64,000 nucleotides of DNA. It comes from Bacteroidetes bacterium GWF2_33_16 (GTDB lineage: Bacteria; Bacteroidota; Bacteroidia; Bacteroidales; UBA12077). Location: contig MEOE01000007.1 in NCBI GenBank assembly GCA_001768565.1, forward strand, positions 1 through 64,000, in the 5' to 3' direction. The translations under genes and the position numbers were made by a program. Of this stretch, positions 51,605 to 60,956 are shown in pieces (the stretch's first letter is position 1; each line of letters starts with the position of its first letter). The notes beneath the pieces are model-generated. The model was not told where the DNA came from and made no database searches. It was given only the letters and a program-made list of their open reading frames with translations.

Positions 51605-54600
51605 TTATAAAACTCTTTTAATTTTTAAGTATGTATCTCTATGTGCGGTTGCTGTCCCTGAGGTTACTTTTGATTGTTGTATAGTAAAAGTTCCTGAGTC
51701 AGTACTAGTAGAGACTAATCCTTGTATTCTTATATTACCATATCCGTTGTATGTAACATATGCATAATCTGTTTGAGTATTAAAAATCCATACACTTTCT
51801 CCTCCGACGGAAGAAGGATCTATATTACCGAATAATTGGGATTCAACCCTTGCTCCTGTTCCAGTAAAATTAACACCATATTTATTCCCAGCATTAGATG
51901 AAGATGCAGCAGCAATAACAACTTCAAACTCATATGTTGCATTTGCCTCTAGTGTAGCGCTCAATCCAGGAATATTAACAAGAGTTGTTGAGGTAGTTGA
52001 TTGAAGAGCTGGTAGTATAGCATAAGTATAATTTGCATTTGCAACGAATGCAGTAGTTGCCACTGCAGTTGAATTATTGCCGAAGGTTTGTGTAGTTGCA
52101 GTTACTCCATTAGGTAAAGTTGAACTAATAGTAGGTACTCCTGAACCATCTGTCACAAGCACTCCGTTATTGGATGTGGCTAATCCTGTTATTGTATTTG
52201 CCGCAGATGAATATAATATTTGATTAGCTGTAGTTGATGATAAACCTGTTCCACCGTTAGCAACAGGTAATACATTGGTAACTTTTGTGGTAAGGTTAAT
52301 AGAACCTGCTAACATATCATTTGTAACTTTACCTGCACCTATGGTTGTTGCTCCAGTATTATTCATCGTAACATCTCCACTCATAGTAACCTTTGTATTG
52401 TTGGCAGCAGTTCCATCAGTACCAATAATAAATTGTGCATCAGCCAGTGCTTCAATATTTGTCACGGCTACTGCTCCATTCTGTATCGTTGTTAGTCCTG
52501 TATTGTCAATAGCCACATCGCCGGTCATTGCCACCGCTGTGGCTACACCAGTTGCATTACCTACAAATATATTTGCAGATACTAAACCTGGAGTAAATAC
52601 TGACTTATCTTCCCAGTATGGGTCTCCTGAACCATTGGTAGATAAAAATTTATTTGCATCCCCAGCACCAGCAGTACCGATTTTTGCAACTGTAACTGCG
52701 TTGTCAGCAATTGTTGTAGCCAAGGAACCTGCAGTAGTTGTAACATCGCCAGTTAATGCAGGGAATCGTTCAGCGGCTAATGTTCCTGTAACATTAGTTC
52801 CAGATAAATTAACAGCATTCGCAGTTATAACTTGATTTGTAATAGATAAATAATTTTCACCAGCCAAAGTAACATCTCCTGTATTTGATCCCGAAAGCGT
52901 AGCATCAGCACCAGTTACAGTTAATGTTCTGCTAGTAGTTCCACCTGCAATTGTAAATCCATCAGCTGCTTCTGTAAGAGCTAAATTGTTAATGCTTGTT
53001 GCAGTAGCAGCACCAATATTAGGAGTTGTTAAGGATGGGCTAGTAGCAAAAACAGCCAAACCAGTTCCTGTTTCATCACTTAAAGCAGCAGCTAAACCGG
53101 CAGAATTAACCAGTAAAGGTTCTTTTTCAGAGTCGAGTTCGTTAATTGCAGCCTGAACATTAGTAGCAGCAATATCACCAGCAGCAACATTAAGAATGTC
53201 AGAAGCAGTAGCATCTGTACCAGAAGTTACCAAACCTTTTGCATCATAAGTGATTTTTGTTTTTGTTGCACCAACAATAGCAGCATTTTCATCCACTTTG
53301 GCATCGAGTTGAGTTTGAATAGCAGAAGTAACACCATTTAAATAATCAAATTCGGTGTTATCTACAACTCCGTTTGATATCTTCGCAGCATCGATAGCAG
53401 CAGCAGCATTTACATCATCATTTACGATTGTTCCGTCAAAGATTTTAAAAGAGTTAACTTTCCCTTCCCCAATGGTTACTTCACCCGTATTAGTTATGGT
53501 TACATCACCGGATATTAATACTTCTTGTGCTACATCTGAAGCATCACCAATGTAAATATGACTGTCAGTCAAACTATTTAAATCATTAATACTGTCGGCA
53601 ATCACTTTAAGTTGGGCATCGAGAATATCATCAGCATCGGCAAGGTCAGTGGCCACATCAATATAGTTAGCCAAAGTATTTTGAACATAAGTACCATCAG
53701 TATCAAGCCCGGCACCAGCCTGGGTCACATCAAGTTCGGCCTGAATCTGGTGCGTACTGTCAGCAATAGTTTTTAACTGGTCGTCGAGCAAGAAGTCTGC
53801 ATTGTCGAGACTTGTAGCTGTAGCTGTAGTAATATAATTTGTTGTAGCATCAGCGGTGTAAGTACCATCTGTATTTAAACCAGCCCCGGCTTGAGTCACA
53901 TCAAGTTCGGCCTGAATCTGGTGCGTACTGTCAGCAATAGTTTTTAACTGGTCGTCGAGCAAGAAGTCTGCATTGTCGAGACTTGTAGCTGTAGTAATAT
54001 AATTTGTTGTAGCATCAGCGGTGTAAGTACCATCTGTATTTAAACCAGCCCCGGCTTGAGTCACATCAAGTTCGGCCTGAATCTGGTGCGTACTGTCAGC
54101 AATAGTTTTTAACTGGTCGTCGAGAATATCATCAGCATCGGCCAGGTCAGTGGCTAAATTAATATAATTAGCTGTTGTGTTTACAATATAGTCCCCATTG
54201 GTGCCAAGGCCTGCACCATTTTGGGTATTGTTAAGTTCTGCCTGAATAGCATCTAGTTGTACCTGATTTGTTATTTTCTGCCAGCCACCTTCATAATACC
54301 ATAATGAAGCAGAATCGGTATCATAAACAAGTAATCCTCGTGCTGGAGACGCAATTGATGTTCTCTGCACAGCAGTTAACCTTGGTACTAAAAATCCTCT
54401 CGAAATAGACCGTAATTCCAGTATTGCTGAATTATCCGGTGTAATGGTTGTTTCGCTTATTCCAACCCCTTGTCCGAACGATACGAACGATGCCAGGGTA
54501 AGGAACAGCATTGCTGTCCACGAAAAGATTTTAATCGCTAAGATACTTTTCATTCTCTTTAACCTCCCGGATTTTCTTACTAAAATCCCTGAAGATTCTC

Positions 54601-54616
54601 TAACTAATGTATCCAT
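51605..54616 (-). CDS. Large tail-fibre-like repeat protein, exported
   Basis: About 1003 residues. ATG 54616 is chosen because AAGGAGG lies 6 nt in front of it; a shorter form from ATG 54553 is possible, and the frame opens at 54646. A long basic n-region and hydrophobic segment end SFGQG. A conserved module (ITPDNSAILELRSISRGFL, PARGLLVYDTD, LWYYEGGW) heads many Bacteroidota fibre proteins. Then come Ala/Thr/Asp-rich repeats such as AELDVTQAGAGLNTDGTY, SGDVTITNTGEVTIG and NGGTGLSSTTANQILY, which resemble phage tail-fibre shafts. A C-terminal beta-sandwich head follows (about 870-1003). No phage genes are nearby. It is likely a surface fibre or adhesin. Confidence 0.85.
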   Translation of the reverse strand: MDTLVRESSGILVRKSGRLKRMKSILAIKIFSWTAMLFLTLASFVSFGQGVGISETTITPDNSAILELRSISRGFLVPRLTAVQRTSIASPARGLLVYDTDSASLWYYEGGWQKITNQVQLDAIQAELNNTQNGAGLGTNGDYIVNTTANYINLATDLADADDILDDQLKTIADSTHQIQAELDVTQAGAGLNTDGTYTADATTNYITTATSLDNADFLLDDQLKTIADSTHQIQAELDVTQAGAGLNTDGTYTADATTNYITTATATSLDNADFLLDDQLKTIADSTHQIQAELDVTQAGAGLDTDGTYVQNTLANYIDVATDLADADDILDAQLKVIADSINDLNSLTDSHIYIGDASDVAQEVLISGDVTITNTGEVTIGEGKVNSFKIFDGTIVNDDVNAAAAIDAAKISNGVVDNTEFDYLNGVTSAIQTQLDAKVDENAAIVGATKTKITYDAKGLVTSGTDATASDILNVAAGDIAATNVQAAINELDSEKEPLLVNSAGLAAALSDETGTGLAVFATSPSLTTPNIGAATATSINNLALTEAADGFTIAGGTTSRTLTVTGADATLSGSNTGDVTLAGENYLSITNQVITANAVNLSGTNVTGTLAAERFPALTGDVTTTAGSLATTIADNAVTVAKIGTAGAGDANKFLSTNGSGDPYWEDKSVFTPGLVSANIFVGNATGVATAVAMTGDVAIDNTGLTTIQNGAVAVTNIEALADAQFIIGTDGTAANNTKVTMSGDVTMNNTGATTIGAGKVTNDMLAGSINLTTKVTNVLPVANGGTGLSSTTANQILYSSAANTITGLATSNNGVLVTDGSGVPTISSTLPNGVTATTQTFGNNSTAVATTAFVANANYTYAILPALQSTTSTTLVNIPGLSATLEANATYEFEVVIAAASSSNAGNKYGVNFTGTGARVESQLFGNIDPSSVGGESVWIFNTQTDYAYVTYNGYGNIRIQGLVSTSTDSGTFTIQQSKVTSGTATAHRDTYLKIKRVL
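53724..54124. repeat. Near-identical tandem repeats within the fibre gene
   Basis: Units starting GTCACATCAAGTTCGG begin at about 53724, 53895 and 54060, giving periods of 171 and 165 bp. The first about 90 bp of all three are practically identical. The 6-bp length difference is one extra TAGCTG (two residues, Ala-Thr). Confidence 0.85.
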
Positions 54617-54905
54617 ATGGTGCCTCCTTAAATTTTTCAAAATCACAATAACTAAAACTATAACTGGTATAGTTGTATAATACCCTTAAATCGGCAAGTA
54701 AAAAACTAAATAAATTTGTTTTACCTGCATGTTTAAGGGATACTAATTGATTGGTTAAATATAATGCCCTTTGTGTTTGAGTGTTAGCAATAACTCTCCC
54801 TTTCAACATATGGGCAATATATTGACTAAGGCTCTTTCCTCTGTTTTTTGAAGTATAGCTCATAAAATCAGGGGAAATGCGTTTTTTGATTTGGTTGTCC
54901 TTCAC
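54600..54905 (-). CDS. Small hypothetical ORF upstream of the fibre gene
   Basis: A 101-codon frame beginning with GTG and overlapping the fibre-gene start by 17 nt. The first two-thirds is basic and polar (MKDNQIKKRISPDFMSY, YIAHMLKGRVIANTQTQ). The last part covers the fibre gene's leader and ribosome-binding site and looks non-coding (Tyr/Phe/Ser-rich). It has no family I recognise. It may be a small gene or leader peptide, or chance. Confidence 0.25.
   Translation of the reverse strand: MKDNQIKKRISPDFMSYTSKNRGKSLSQYIAHMLKGRVIANTQTQRALYLTNQLVSLKHAGKTNLFSFLLADLRVLYNYTSYSFSYCDFEKFKEAPYGYIS
54623..54629 (-). promoter_or_regulatory. Shine-Dalgarno AAGGAGG
   Basis: A perfect anti-16S match on the minus strand, 6 nt before ATG 54616. 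It is unusual in this window, where most genes lack such a site, and it fixes the start of the fibre gene. Confidence 0.7.
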
Positions 54906-55616
54906 TCTATTTTAAAATGTTCGACAATGTCGAACGTATATAACATTTATTAATGCTAATTTGTTAAAACATGTTTACTTAATTTTGTAAACTCCTAAAT
55001 TGATGGTTTTTATCAATCGTATTATGTTGTTTTCAACTCTTAAAAAACTTACGATTAACTGTTCATAAAAAATTTCAAAATTATGCAATAAAAACGAAAC
55101 ATTATAAAAATAACTAAATATCAATACGGTAACAAATTACATGCATTTTTTTTGACTAAAATTTAAATCTCATTGTTTAAACAAAAAATCACTTAAAACA
55201 AATTAATAATCAATAGTTTGTATCAAAAATGTATACGCAAAAAATAGTAAAAAAGTTTTAAACAACATGTTTTTTTTGGATATTCTCTTAGTTAATAGCA
55301 GGTTTTAAATTGTTTTAAAGGCAATTTCGTTTGTCAAATTAAGAACCTGAATTTGAATCAGGAATTTTACTCTTCCGTGTCCTGGACAGATTTGTTCTTT
55401 TTTCAGCATTTTTACTGACACGCTTTTTCTGTTATATTTTTATTACAAAGATTGCATCGCTACGCAATTTGAAACGGTTTTAACTAAACATCAGCGAAAA
55501 TCAGTGCTAAACGAAGTTTATAAGTTTCGCCTGCCGATAGGTATGTCTGCGTTCTATTCTAAAAATCATAAATTTTTTATGTTACTTTGTATTACGATAA
55601 TTAAAATCTTTACTAT
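54906..55616. other. Long AT-rich intergenic region, no gene seen
   Basis: 711 bases between the divergent fibre locus and pyrH, strongly A+T-rich with many A and T runs. A GC-richer stretch lies at about 55450-55555. No ORF, tRNA or clear hairpin was found. It must hold the pyrH promoter and probably that of the fibre operon. The best -7-like string before pyrH is TTACTTTG at about 55582, one base off consensus. Confidence 0.4.
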
Positions 55617-56327
55617 ATGATCAAATACAAACGAATACTTCTAAAGCTTAGTGGCGAATCGCTTATGGGCAAAGAGGGTTATGGAATCGACCCTGACATG
55701 TTAAACGAATATGCAAGTCAGATTAAAGAACTTTCACAGGCTGGAGCACAAGTGGCTATTGTTATTGGTGGAGGTAATATTTTTCGTGGACTGAAAGGTG
55801 TTGGTAGTGGTTTCGATCGGGTAAAAGGCGACCAGATGGGTATGTTGGCAACAGTAATTAATAGCCTGGCCCTGCAATCGGCTCTTACAAATATTCAGAT
55901 CGAATCTATTGTATATACTGCGGTTAGAATGGAGCCTGTTGGCGAATTATACAATCGCGATAAGGTGGTAAAAAATCTTGTTAAAGGAAAAGTAACTATT
56001 CTTTCTGGAGGAACAGGAAACCCGTTTTTTACTACTGATACTGCTTCAGCTTTGCGTGCTGTAGAGATTGGTGCCGATATTATTCTTAAAGGTACTCGTG
56101 TTGATGGTGTTTATACAGCCGATCCCGAAAAAGATAAAACAGCTACTAAATTCGAATCAATATCTTTCGACGAAGTAATTAATCGTCAGTTAAATGTTAT
56201 GGATCTTACAGCATTTACCATGTGCCGCGAAAACAAATTACCTATTTATGTTTTTGATATGAACAAGGTGGGGAATCTTTTAAAAGTAGTAAAAGGGGAG
56301 AAGATTGGTACACTAGTTTCGAAGTAG
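55617..56327 (+). CDS. pyrH: UMP kinase
   Basis: A 236-residue hexameric amino-acid-kinase-fold enzyme that makes UDP from UMP and ATP. Motifs are YKRILLKLSGESLMG at the N terminus, VIGGGNIFRG, DQMGMLATVINSLALQ, LSGGTGNPFFTTDTA and GTRVDGVYTADPEKD. It is full length. It is followed 191 nt later by frr, the usual partner in bacteria. Between them lies a palindromic repeat that may attenuate read-through. Confidence 0.97.
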   Translation: MIKYKRILLKLSGESLMGKEGYGIDPDMLNEYASQIKELSQAGAQVAIVIGGGNIFRGLKGVGSGFDRVKGDQMGMLATVINSLALQSALTNIQIESIVYTAVRMEPVGELYNRDKVVKNLVKGKVTILSGGTGNPFFTTDTASALRAVEIGADIILKGTRVDGVYTADPEKDKTATKFESISFDEVINRQLNVMDLTAFTMCRENKLPIYVFDMNKVGNLLKVVKGEKIGTLVSK

Positions 56328-56338
56328 AACTGTTTTTT

Positions 56339-56406
56339 ACCACTGAGGCACTTAGTGCACTAAGAATTCACTAAGTGTAACTGAGTGATCTTAGTGCCTA
56401 AGTGGT
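56339..56406. repeat. Palindromic repeat between pyrH and frr
   Basis: ACCACT and AGTGGT bound a 68-bp imperfect palindrome rich in CACTTAGTG/CACTAAG units. On plus, arms GAGGCACTTAGTG and the later TTAGTGCCTAAG can pair. It is not coding. Confidence 0.6.
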
Positions 56407-56518
56407 AGATGTTCTGTTTTATTTTTAAAACAATATACTTTTAAGAGAACATCCATTATTTAAAAATTTTTATAAATTTGTTGCAGTCTTAAAATACGAT
56501 CCTTAAAAAATCAAAGTC

Positions 56519-57082
56519 ATGACCGAAGAAGTTCAGTTTGTTATAGACGAAGCGAAAGAAAGAATGGATGGAGCTATTACCCATCTCGAAAACGAATTAG
56601 CTGTTTTGCGTGCAGGAAAAGCGAACCCACGTATGCTTGATAATATTCATGTTGATTATTACGGTAGTTCAACTCCACTTACACAGGTAGCAAATATTGG
56701 TACTCCCGATGCAAAAACCATTGCTATTCAGCCATGGGAAAAAAACCTGATTGGAGAAATAGAAAAAGCTATTCTTGCAGCAAATATTGGACTAACTCCA
56801 GTAAATAATGGCGAATTAATTCGTTTAAATGTACCTGCGCTAACAGAAGAACGCAGACGATCGCTTGTAAAACAGGTACATAACGAGGGTGAAAGTGCTC
56901 GTGTAAGTTTACGAACTGCTCGCCGCGATGCCAACGAAGAAATAAAGAAAATGTCTAAAGATGGTCTTCCCGAAGATGATGCCAAGAAAGCTGAAGATAT
57001 GATTCAGAAAATGACAGATAGTTTCAGTGAGAAAATTGATAAAGTAGTTAAAATTAAAGAAGAAGAGATAATGAAAGTTTAA
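56519..57082 (+). CDS. frr: Ribosome recycling factor
   Basis: A 187-residue RRF that splits post-termination ribosomes together with EF-G. Family motifs are LRAGKANPRMLDNIHVDYYG, then PLTQVANI, IAIQPWEKN, and RLNVPALTEERRRSLVKQ with the helical C-terminal RTARRDANEEIKKM. Length is normal for the family. It is an essential gene, followed by a strong bidirectional terminator. Confidence 0.98.
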   Translation: MTEEVQFVIDEAKERMDGAITHLENELAVLRAGKANPRMLDNIHVDYYGSSTPLTQVANIGTPDAKTIAIQPWEKNLIGEIEKAILAANIGLTPVNNGELIRLNVPALTEERRRSLVKQVHNEGESARVSLRTARRDANEEIKKMSKDGLPEDDAKKAEDMIQKMTDSFSEKIDKVVKIKEEEIMKV

Positions 57083-57104
57083 TATTATCATTCTAAGTTA
57101 TATT

Positions 57105-57137
57105 AAAAATCCCGAAAAAAACTTTTTCGGGATTTTT
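57105..57137. terminator. Bidirectional terminator after frr
   Basis: AAAAATCCCGAAAAA and TTTTTCGGGATTTTT form a 15-bp stem with a 3-nt loop. It serves frr and the convergent hybrid-kinase operon. Confidence 0.9.
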
Positions 57138-57168
57138 AATTCTTTCACCATTCACCATTCACAGATAA

Positions 57169-59076
57169 CTAGTCATAGATCGTAATTTTACTAAAATATT
57201 TATTAATCACCGAAAGCAAGGTCGATGGTTTTATAGGTTTGGTAAGGTAATCATCAATACCAGCAAGGTTAGCTTTTTCTTTTTCGTCGGGCATAGCATA
57301 AGCTGTTTGTGAGATAATTGGTATCAATTTGTTCATTTTTTTAATTAACTCTGAGGCTTCGTATCCATCCATCTCGGGCATTTTTATATCCATAATAACA
57401 ATGTCGATATCGGGATTATTCTTATATAATTCAACAGCCTGTTTTCCATTGCTTGCTTTTAATACCTCAGCTCCTGTAGGTCGTAAAACTTCTTCAAGGT
57501 AAATAATATTTGCTGGTTCATCTTCGGCAATAAGAATTTTCTTAGTACTCCACTTGAAATTAATAGGTTCGCTAACAAAAGGAACAAAATCACGTATCTG
57601 TCCTTTAATAAACGGAATTGTAAAATAGAAACTCGATCCGGAGCCAGGTACAGATTCAACCCATATCTTTCCTCCAAGTAACTCAACCAGACTTCTGCAA
57701 ATAGCCAATCCTAGTCCTGCACCTCTGAAAACACGGGTTTTATCATCTTCGAGCTTTCTAAATCGATCGAAAATTGCTTCTTTTTTCTTTTGTTCAATAC
57801 CAATACCAGTATCTTTTACATAAAATAATAAGTAGTTCTTGCTTTGTATATGATAACCAAACTCAATAAATCCATCTTCGGTAAACTTAAGTGCATTATC
57901 TATAAGGTTTGAAAGAACCTGTTGAAATCTAACAGGATCTGTTTTCAAAACTATTTCCTGTTGCAGTGCCGTTTCATTTAAAATAATTTCAACATTCTCT
58001 CTGCTTTTTAGCTTTTTTATTTCGTTATATGATTGCAACATATCTTTCAATATCTTATTGATATGTGCTTCCTTCATAATAATTTTTAGTTGTCCAGCCT
58101 CGATCTTCGAAATATCAATAATGTCGTCGATCAGATGCAAAAGATTGTTTCCGCTGTTATGTATTAATTTTATATAACTTATTCTTTCTTCAGCAGTTAT
58201 AGATGCTTCGGGCAATGTTAATAATTCAGCAAATCCAAGAATCGCATTCATTGGAGTACGAATTTCGTGCGACATATTAGCCAGAAATGCAGACTTAAGA
58301 CGATCGCTCTCTTCTGCTTTTTCTTTGGCAAACAGCAAATTTTTCTCGGCCTCATTGCGTCCTTGCTCCCGAATTAAAATCTGCTTAAGCATAGTATTAA
58401 AATTATCGTACAGCTTACCAATCTCATCGTTACTATTTTTGACAATCTGAACAGTATAATTACCTTCTTCAGAGATTTTTTGGGTAAGCTCCGAAAGTTC
58501 AAGTATAGGCTGTGAAATGGGTTTTTGTAATTTGTTGGCTAGTATATAAGCGAACAATGCAGATCCGGCAAATACTAAAACCAACAACAGTATATACGAT
58601 CTTATTTTAGCAATCAGGAAATTTGTATCTGCCAAAATACTTATTGTTCCATATTTAGAGCCTTTTAAATTGATAGAATGTACAATCCGCAATTTGCTTC
58701 CCTGGTAAAAGTATTTCGATTCGGCGTTTACTACTTCATCAAGTAAAGGAGGTATAAAGATTTCCTTATCTCTGGCATACGAAGCAAAGAGAATGTCGTT
58801 ACGATCATAAATAGCACCGGATTCAATATATGGCATTGTTTCAAGCTTCGAAAGTATACTTTCGGCTCCTGTATTATCATCAAAAGTTAGTGGTGCAATG
58901 CAATACTCCCCGATTAGTCGGGTATTCATTAAAGTGTTGTTTAGTAGCTCTTTCCTGAAACTTATTATATCGCCAATACTAATTATTGTAAAGCTAACAG
59001 CCAATGTAGTCAAGCTCACCAGTAAAACAACACTGATAATCTTCGTTTTTATGGATAGATTTTTAAATAAATTCAT
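57169..59076 (-). CDS. Hybrid histidine kinase with HAMP and receiver
   Basis: About 635 residues. There are two membrane helices (about 13-34, 161-181) around a periplasmic sensor region, then HAMP (about 182-240) and HisKA with the phospho-His in [15 protein letters not shown] (about 270). HATPase boxes [15 protein letters not shown] and GAGLGLAI follow, and a C-terminal receiver has Asp in [14 protein letters not shown] (about 562) and Lys in YLTKPIK. The start is the ATG at 59076; a GTG just before it overlaps the yfiR stop. It is the last gene of an operon with a TonB receptor, a binding protein and YfiR, so it probably reads a signal handled by those. No DNA-binding output is attached. 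Confidence 0.93.
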   Translation of the reverse strand: MNLFKNLSIKTKIISVVLLVSLTTLAVSFTIISIGDIISFRKELLNNTLMNTRLIGEYCIAPLTFDDNTGAESILSKLETMPYIESGAIYDRNDILFASYARDKEIFIPPLLDEVVNAESKYFYQGSKLRIVHSINLKGSKYGTISILADTNFLIAKIRSYILLLVLVFAGSALFAYILANKLQKPISQPILELSELTQKISEEGNYTVQIVKNSNDEIGKLYDNFNTMLKQILIREQGRNEAEKNLLFAKEKAEESDRLKSAFLANMSHEIRTPMNAILGFAELLTLPEASITAEERISYIKLIHNSGNNLLHLIDDIIDISKIEAGQLKIIMKEAHINKILKDMLQSYNEIKKLKSRENVEIILNETALQQEIVLKTDPVRFQQVLSNLIDNALKFTEDGFIEFGYHIQSKNYLLFYVKDTGIGIEQKKKEAIFDRFRKLEDDKTRVFRGAGLGLAICRSLVELLGGKIWVESVPGSGSSFYFTIPFIKGQIRDFVPFVSEPINFKWSTKKILIAEDEPANIIYLEEVLRPTGAEVLKASNGKQAVELYKNNPDIDIVIMDIKMPEMDGYEASELIKKMNKLIPIISQTAYAMPDEKEKANLAGIDDYLTKPIKPSTLLSVINKYFSKITIYD

Positions 59077-59078
59077 CA

Positions 59079-59660
59079 CTAATCTTTAACAGGTTCAATA
59101 ATTCGGGCAGTACTTAACAAATAATAGCTCATTTTTAATGGTGATTTTAATACTGCCGTTTCGTTTATTTCAAACCGGAGCTTTTTATCCTCTTCATAAA
59201 AGTTTATTAGAATTCCTTTTTCAGAAAATCCTTTCGTCTCAGATACAGTAAGTATTGGCAAACCATTGGTTATTTGCTGCAATTTCTGAATGTTTTTTTT
59301 CTCCGATTCGGCAATAAATAATATATGACTTCCTTCAATTTCTTTTAGATCTTTTATTACTCTTATTATTACTCGCTTATTATTTATTTCTTGCTGCGAA
59401 TAAACAAGATGTAAATTCTCAGTCAGTTTTGTTTCTCCAATTATTGATATTATAAATGGTTGGTTAATATCGTTCATCATGCATTCTTCTGGCCATGTAA
59501 CAAATCGGGAGAATTTTTCGAGATAAACAGCTTTAAGAGTATTAACATTGGTTTGAGCAAATCCTGTAAACGTAATAAGACATAATAAAAGAAAGGAAAT
59601 GTATTTCCTTCTTTCTAGAAATATGCATGTGGGTTTATATATTGATGTAGGGAATTTCAC
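59079..59660 (-). CDS. YfiR family periplasmic protein (DUF4154)
   Basis: A 193-residue exported protein starting with GTG; no ATG precedes the signal peptide (hydrophobic [15 protein letters not shown]). Family hallmarks are [55 protein letters not shown], and the C-terminal [14 protein letters not shown]. In Pseudomonas YfiR is a periplasmic repressor of the diguanylate cyclase YfiN. Here the partner in that position is instead a HAMP-containing hybrid kinase, 2 nt downstream. It starts 2 nt after the binding-protein gene, so translation is probably coupled. Confidence 0.92.
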   Translation of the reverse strand: MKFPTSIYKPTCIFLERRKYISFLLLCLITFTGFAQTNVNTLKAVYLEKFSRFVTWPEECMMNDINQPFIISIIGETKLTENLHLVYSQQEINNKRVIIRVIKDLKEIEGSHILFIAESEKKNIQKLQQITNGLPILTVSETKGFSEKGILINFYEEDKKLRFEINETAVLKSPLKMSYYLLSTARIIEPVKD

Positions 59661-59662
59661 AA

Positions 59663-60952
59663 TTATCTTTCTAGTATTGATATTTCTTTGTAATCACCGT
59701 CTTCAATTTTCCAAATTACAAATTTCGATTTTGGATCTCCATTTTGATCAAATGATAGCGATCCGGATGCTCCCTCGTAATTTATTTCAACTTCGGATTG
59801 TAGTAATATCTTTGCTCTTGTAAATTCGTTCACATTAACTATTACAGCTTTAATATCAGACCCAATACCTCCTGTTACCAATCGTATGTTTTGTTTAATA
59901 AATAAAGGATCAGATGATTGCCCGCGTTGCATTGCATATACAATTGAATAAAGAGCATCGTAGGCATGTTCTGCGTAAGTAATTGGGTTAAATCCAAATT
60001 TATCCGAGTATATATTTTTAAATGCTATGTAATTTGGTGTATTGGTAATTGAACTCGATATACCCATAATACTTTCAACAACTTCGGGTTGCCCGTTTGT
60101 TTCAAGCTCTTTTAAAAAGCCTCCTTCGGTTAAAAATAAAAATGGTTTCTTTTCGCCCTGCTGATATAAATCCAGTGACCACAAATCTTGTGTAATCTTC
60201 CCTGATTCAGGTTCGAAAATTACTGTAAATATAATCTGTGGTTGTTTGGTAAGTAAAAGATTCAAATGTGGAGTAAAGTCATATCTGTATAGGTCTGTAT
60301 TTTCAGTTGGGAATCCTGCTGTTGCAACAATCTCTGCATTAAGGAGCCTGAACTTTTCTTGTATTACATCTCTCATTCCTTGTCCAAATTTGTCATCGCG
60401 GTATAATATGGCAGCTCTTCGTATTTGCAATGTATCGGTTGCAAATTTGGCCATTATATTACCACTAAAAGCATCCGATGGGCAGGTTCGCCATATCAGA
60501 TCATTATCAGATAAACCTGAAAGAATTGGTACTGAGGCTGAGTAGGTCATCATTAAAACATTGTTTTCAATACATTTTGCAGCCATATCAACTGCTACCT
60601 CCGAATTGGTTGGTCCAATAATTATTTGTACATCTTCATCAATTAGCTCATCAATTACCATTAATCCTTTTTTAGAATCGCCACCTGAGTCCTTAAAAAT
60701 AAGTTGAATTTCATGATCAATACCATCTATGGTTAAACCGCCACTCCCATTTATCTCCTCTGCAGCAAGCTTAACTCCAAAAAATACATTTTCGACTACC
60801 TCTCTTCCGTTAGCCAGATCACCAACAACACCAATTTTAATGGGATTTTTATAATCAATTTCATTAAAATCCTCTTGTAACTTTTCGCATCCATAAAAGA
60901 TCAAAAAGCTCAAGATAAGGAATAGCCATATACGTAGCGTTCTGCTTTTCAT
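59663..60952 (-). CDS. Periplasmic binding protein, branched-chain amino-acid type, lipoprotein
   Basis: 429 residues. A lipobox IFYGC (Cys at about 22) is followed by a type I periplasmic binding fold of the Leu/Ile/Val-ABC class: IKIGVVGDLANGREV, AAEEINGSGGL, VQIIIGPTNSEVAVDMA, DDKFGQGM and YAEHAYDALYSIVYAM. No ABC permease or ATPase genes accompany it, so it is more likely a ligand sensor than a transporter part. It is encoded between a TonB receptor (4 nt) and YfiR (2 nt). Lipidation would tether it to a membrane near them. Confidence 0.9.
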   Translation of the reverse strand: MKSRTLRIWLFLILSFLIFYGCEKLQEDFNEIDYKNPIKIGVVGDLANGREVVENVFFGVKLAAEEINGSGGLTIDGIDHEIQLIFKDSGGDSKKGLMVIDELIDEDVQIIIGPTNSEVAVDMAAKCIENNVLMMTYSASVPILSGLSDNDLIWRTCPSDAFSGNIMAKFATDTLQIRRAAILYRDDKFGQGMRDVIQEKFRLLNAEIVATAGFPTENTDLYRYDFTPHLNLLLTKQPQIIFTVIFEPESGKITQDLWSLDLYQQGEKKPFLFLTEGGFLKELETNGQPEVVESIMGISSSITNTPNYIAFKNIYSDKFGFNPITYAEHAYDALYSIVYAMQRGQSSDPLFIKQNIRLVTGGIGSDIKAVIVNVNEFTRAKILLQSEVEINYEGASGSLSFDQNGDPKSKFVIWKIEDGDYKEISILER

Positions 60953-60956
60953 TTTA

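Noticed and set aside
52275-52835. 186-codon plus-strand ORF
   Set aside because: It lies antisense to the fibre gene, and its Val/Ala/Pro-rich composition is the mirror of the Thr/Asn/Asp-rich repeats. It has no start context or family.
51605-54646. Prophage remnant
   Set aside because: Only the fibre-like protein suggests a phage. There are no capsid, terminase, integrase or lysis genes, and the protein has a signal peptide.
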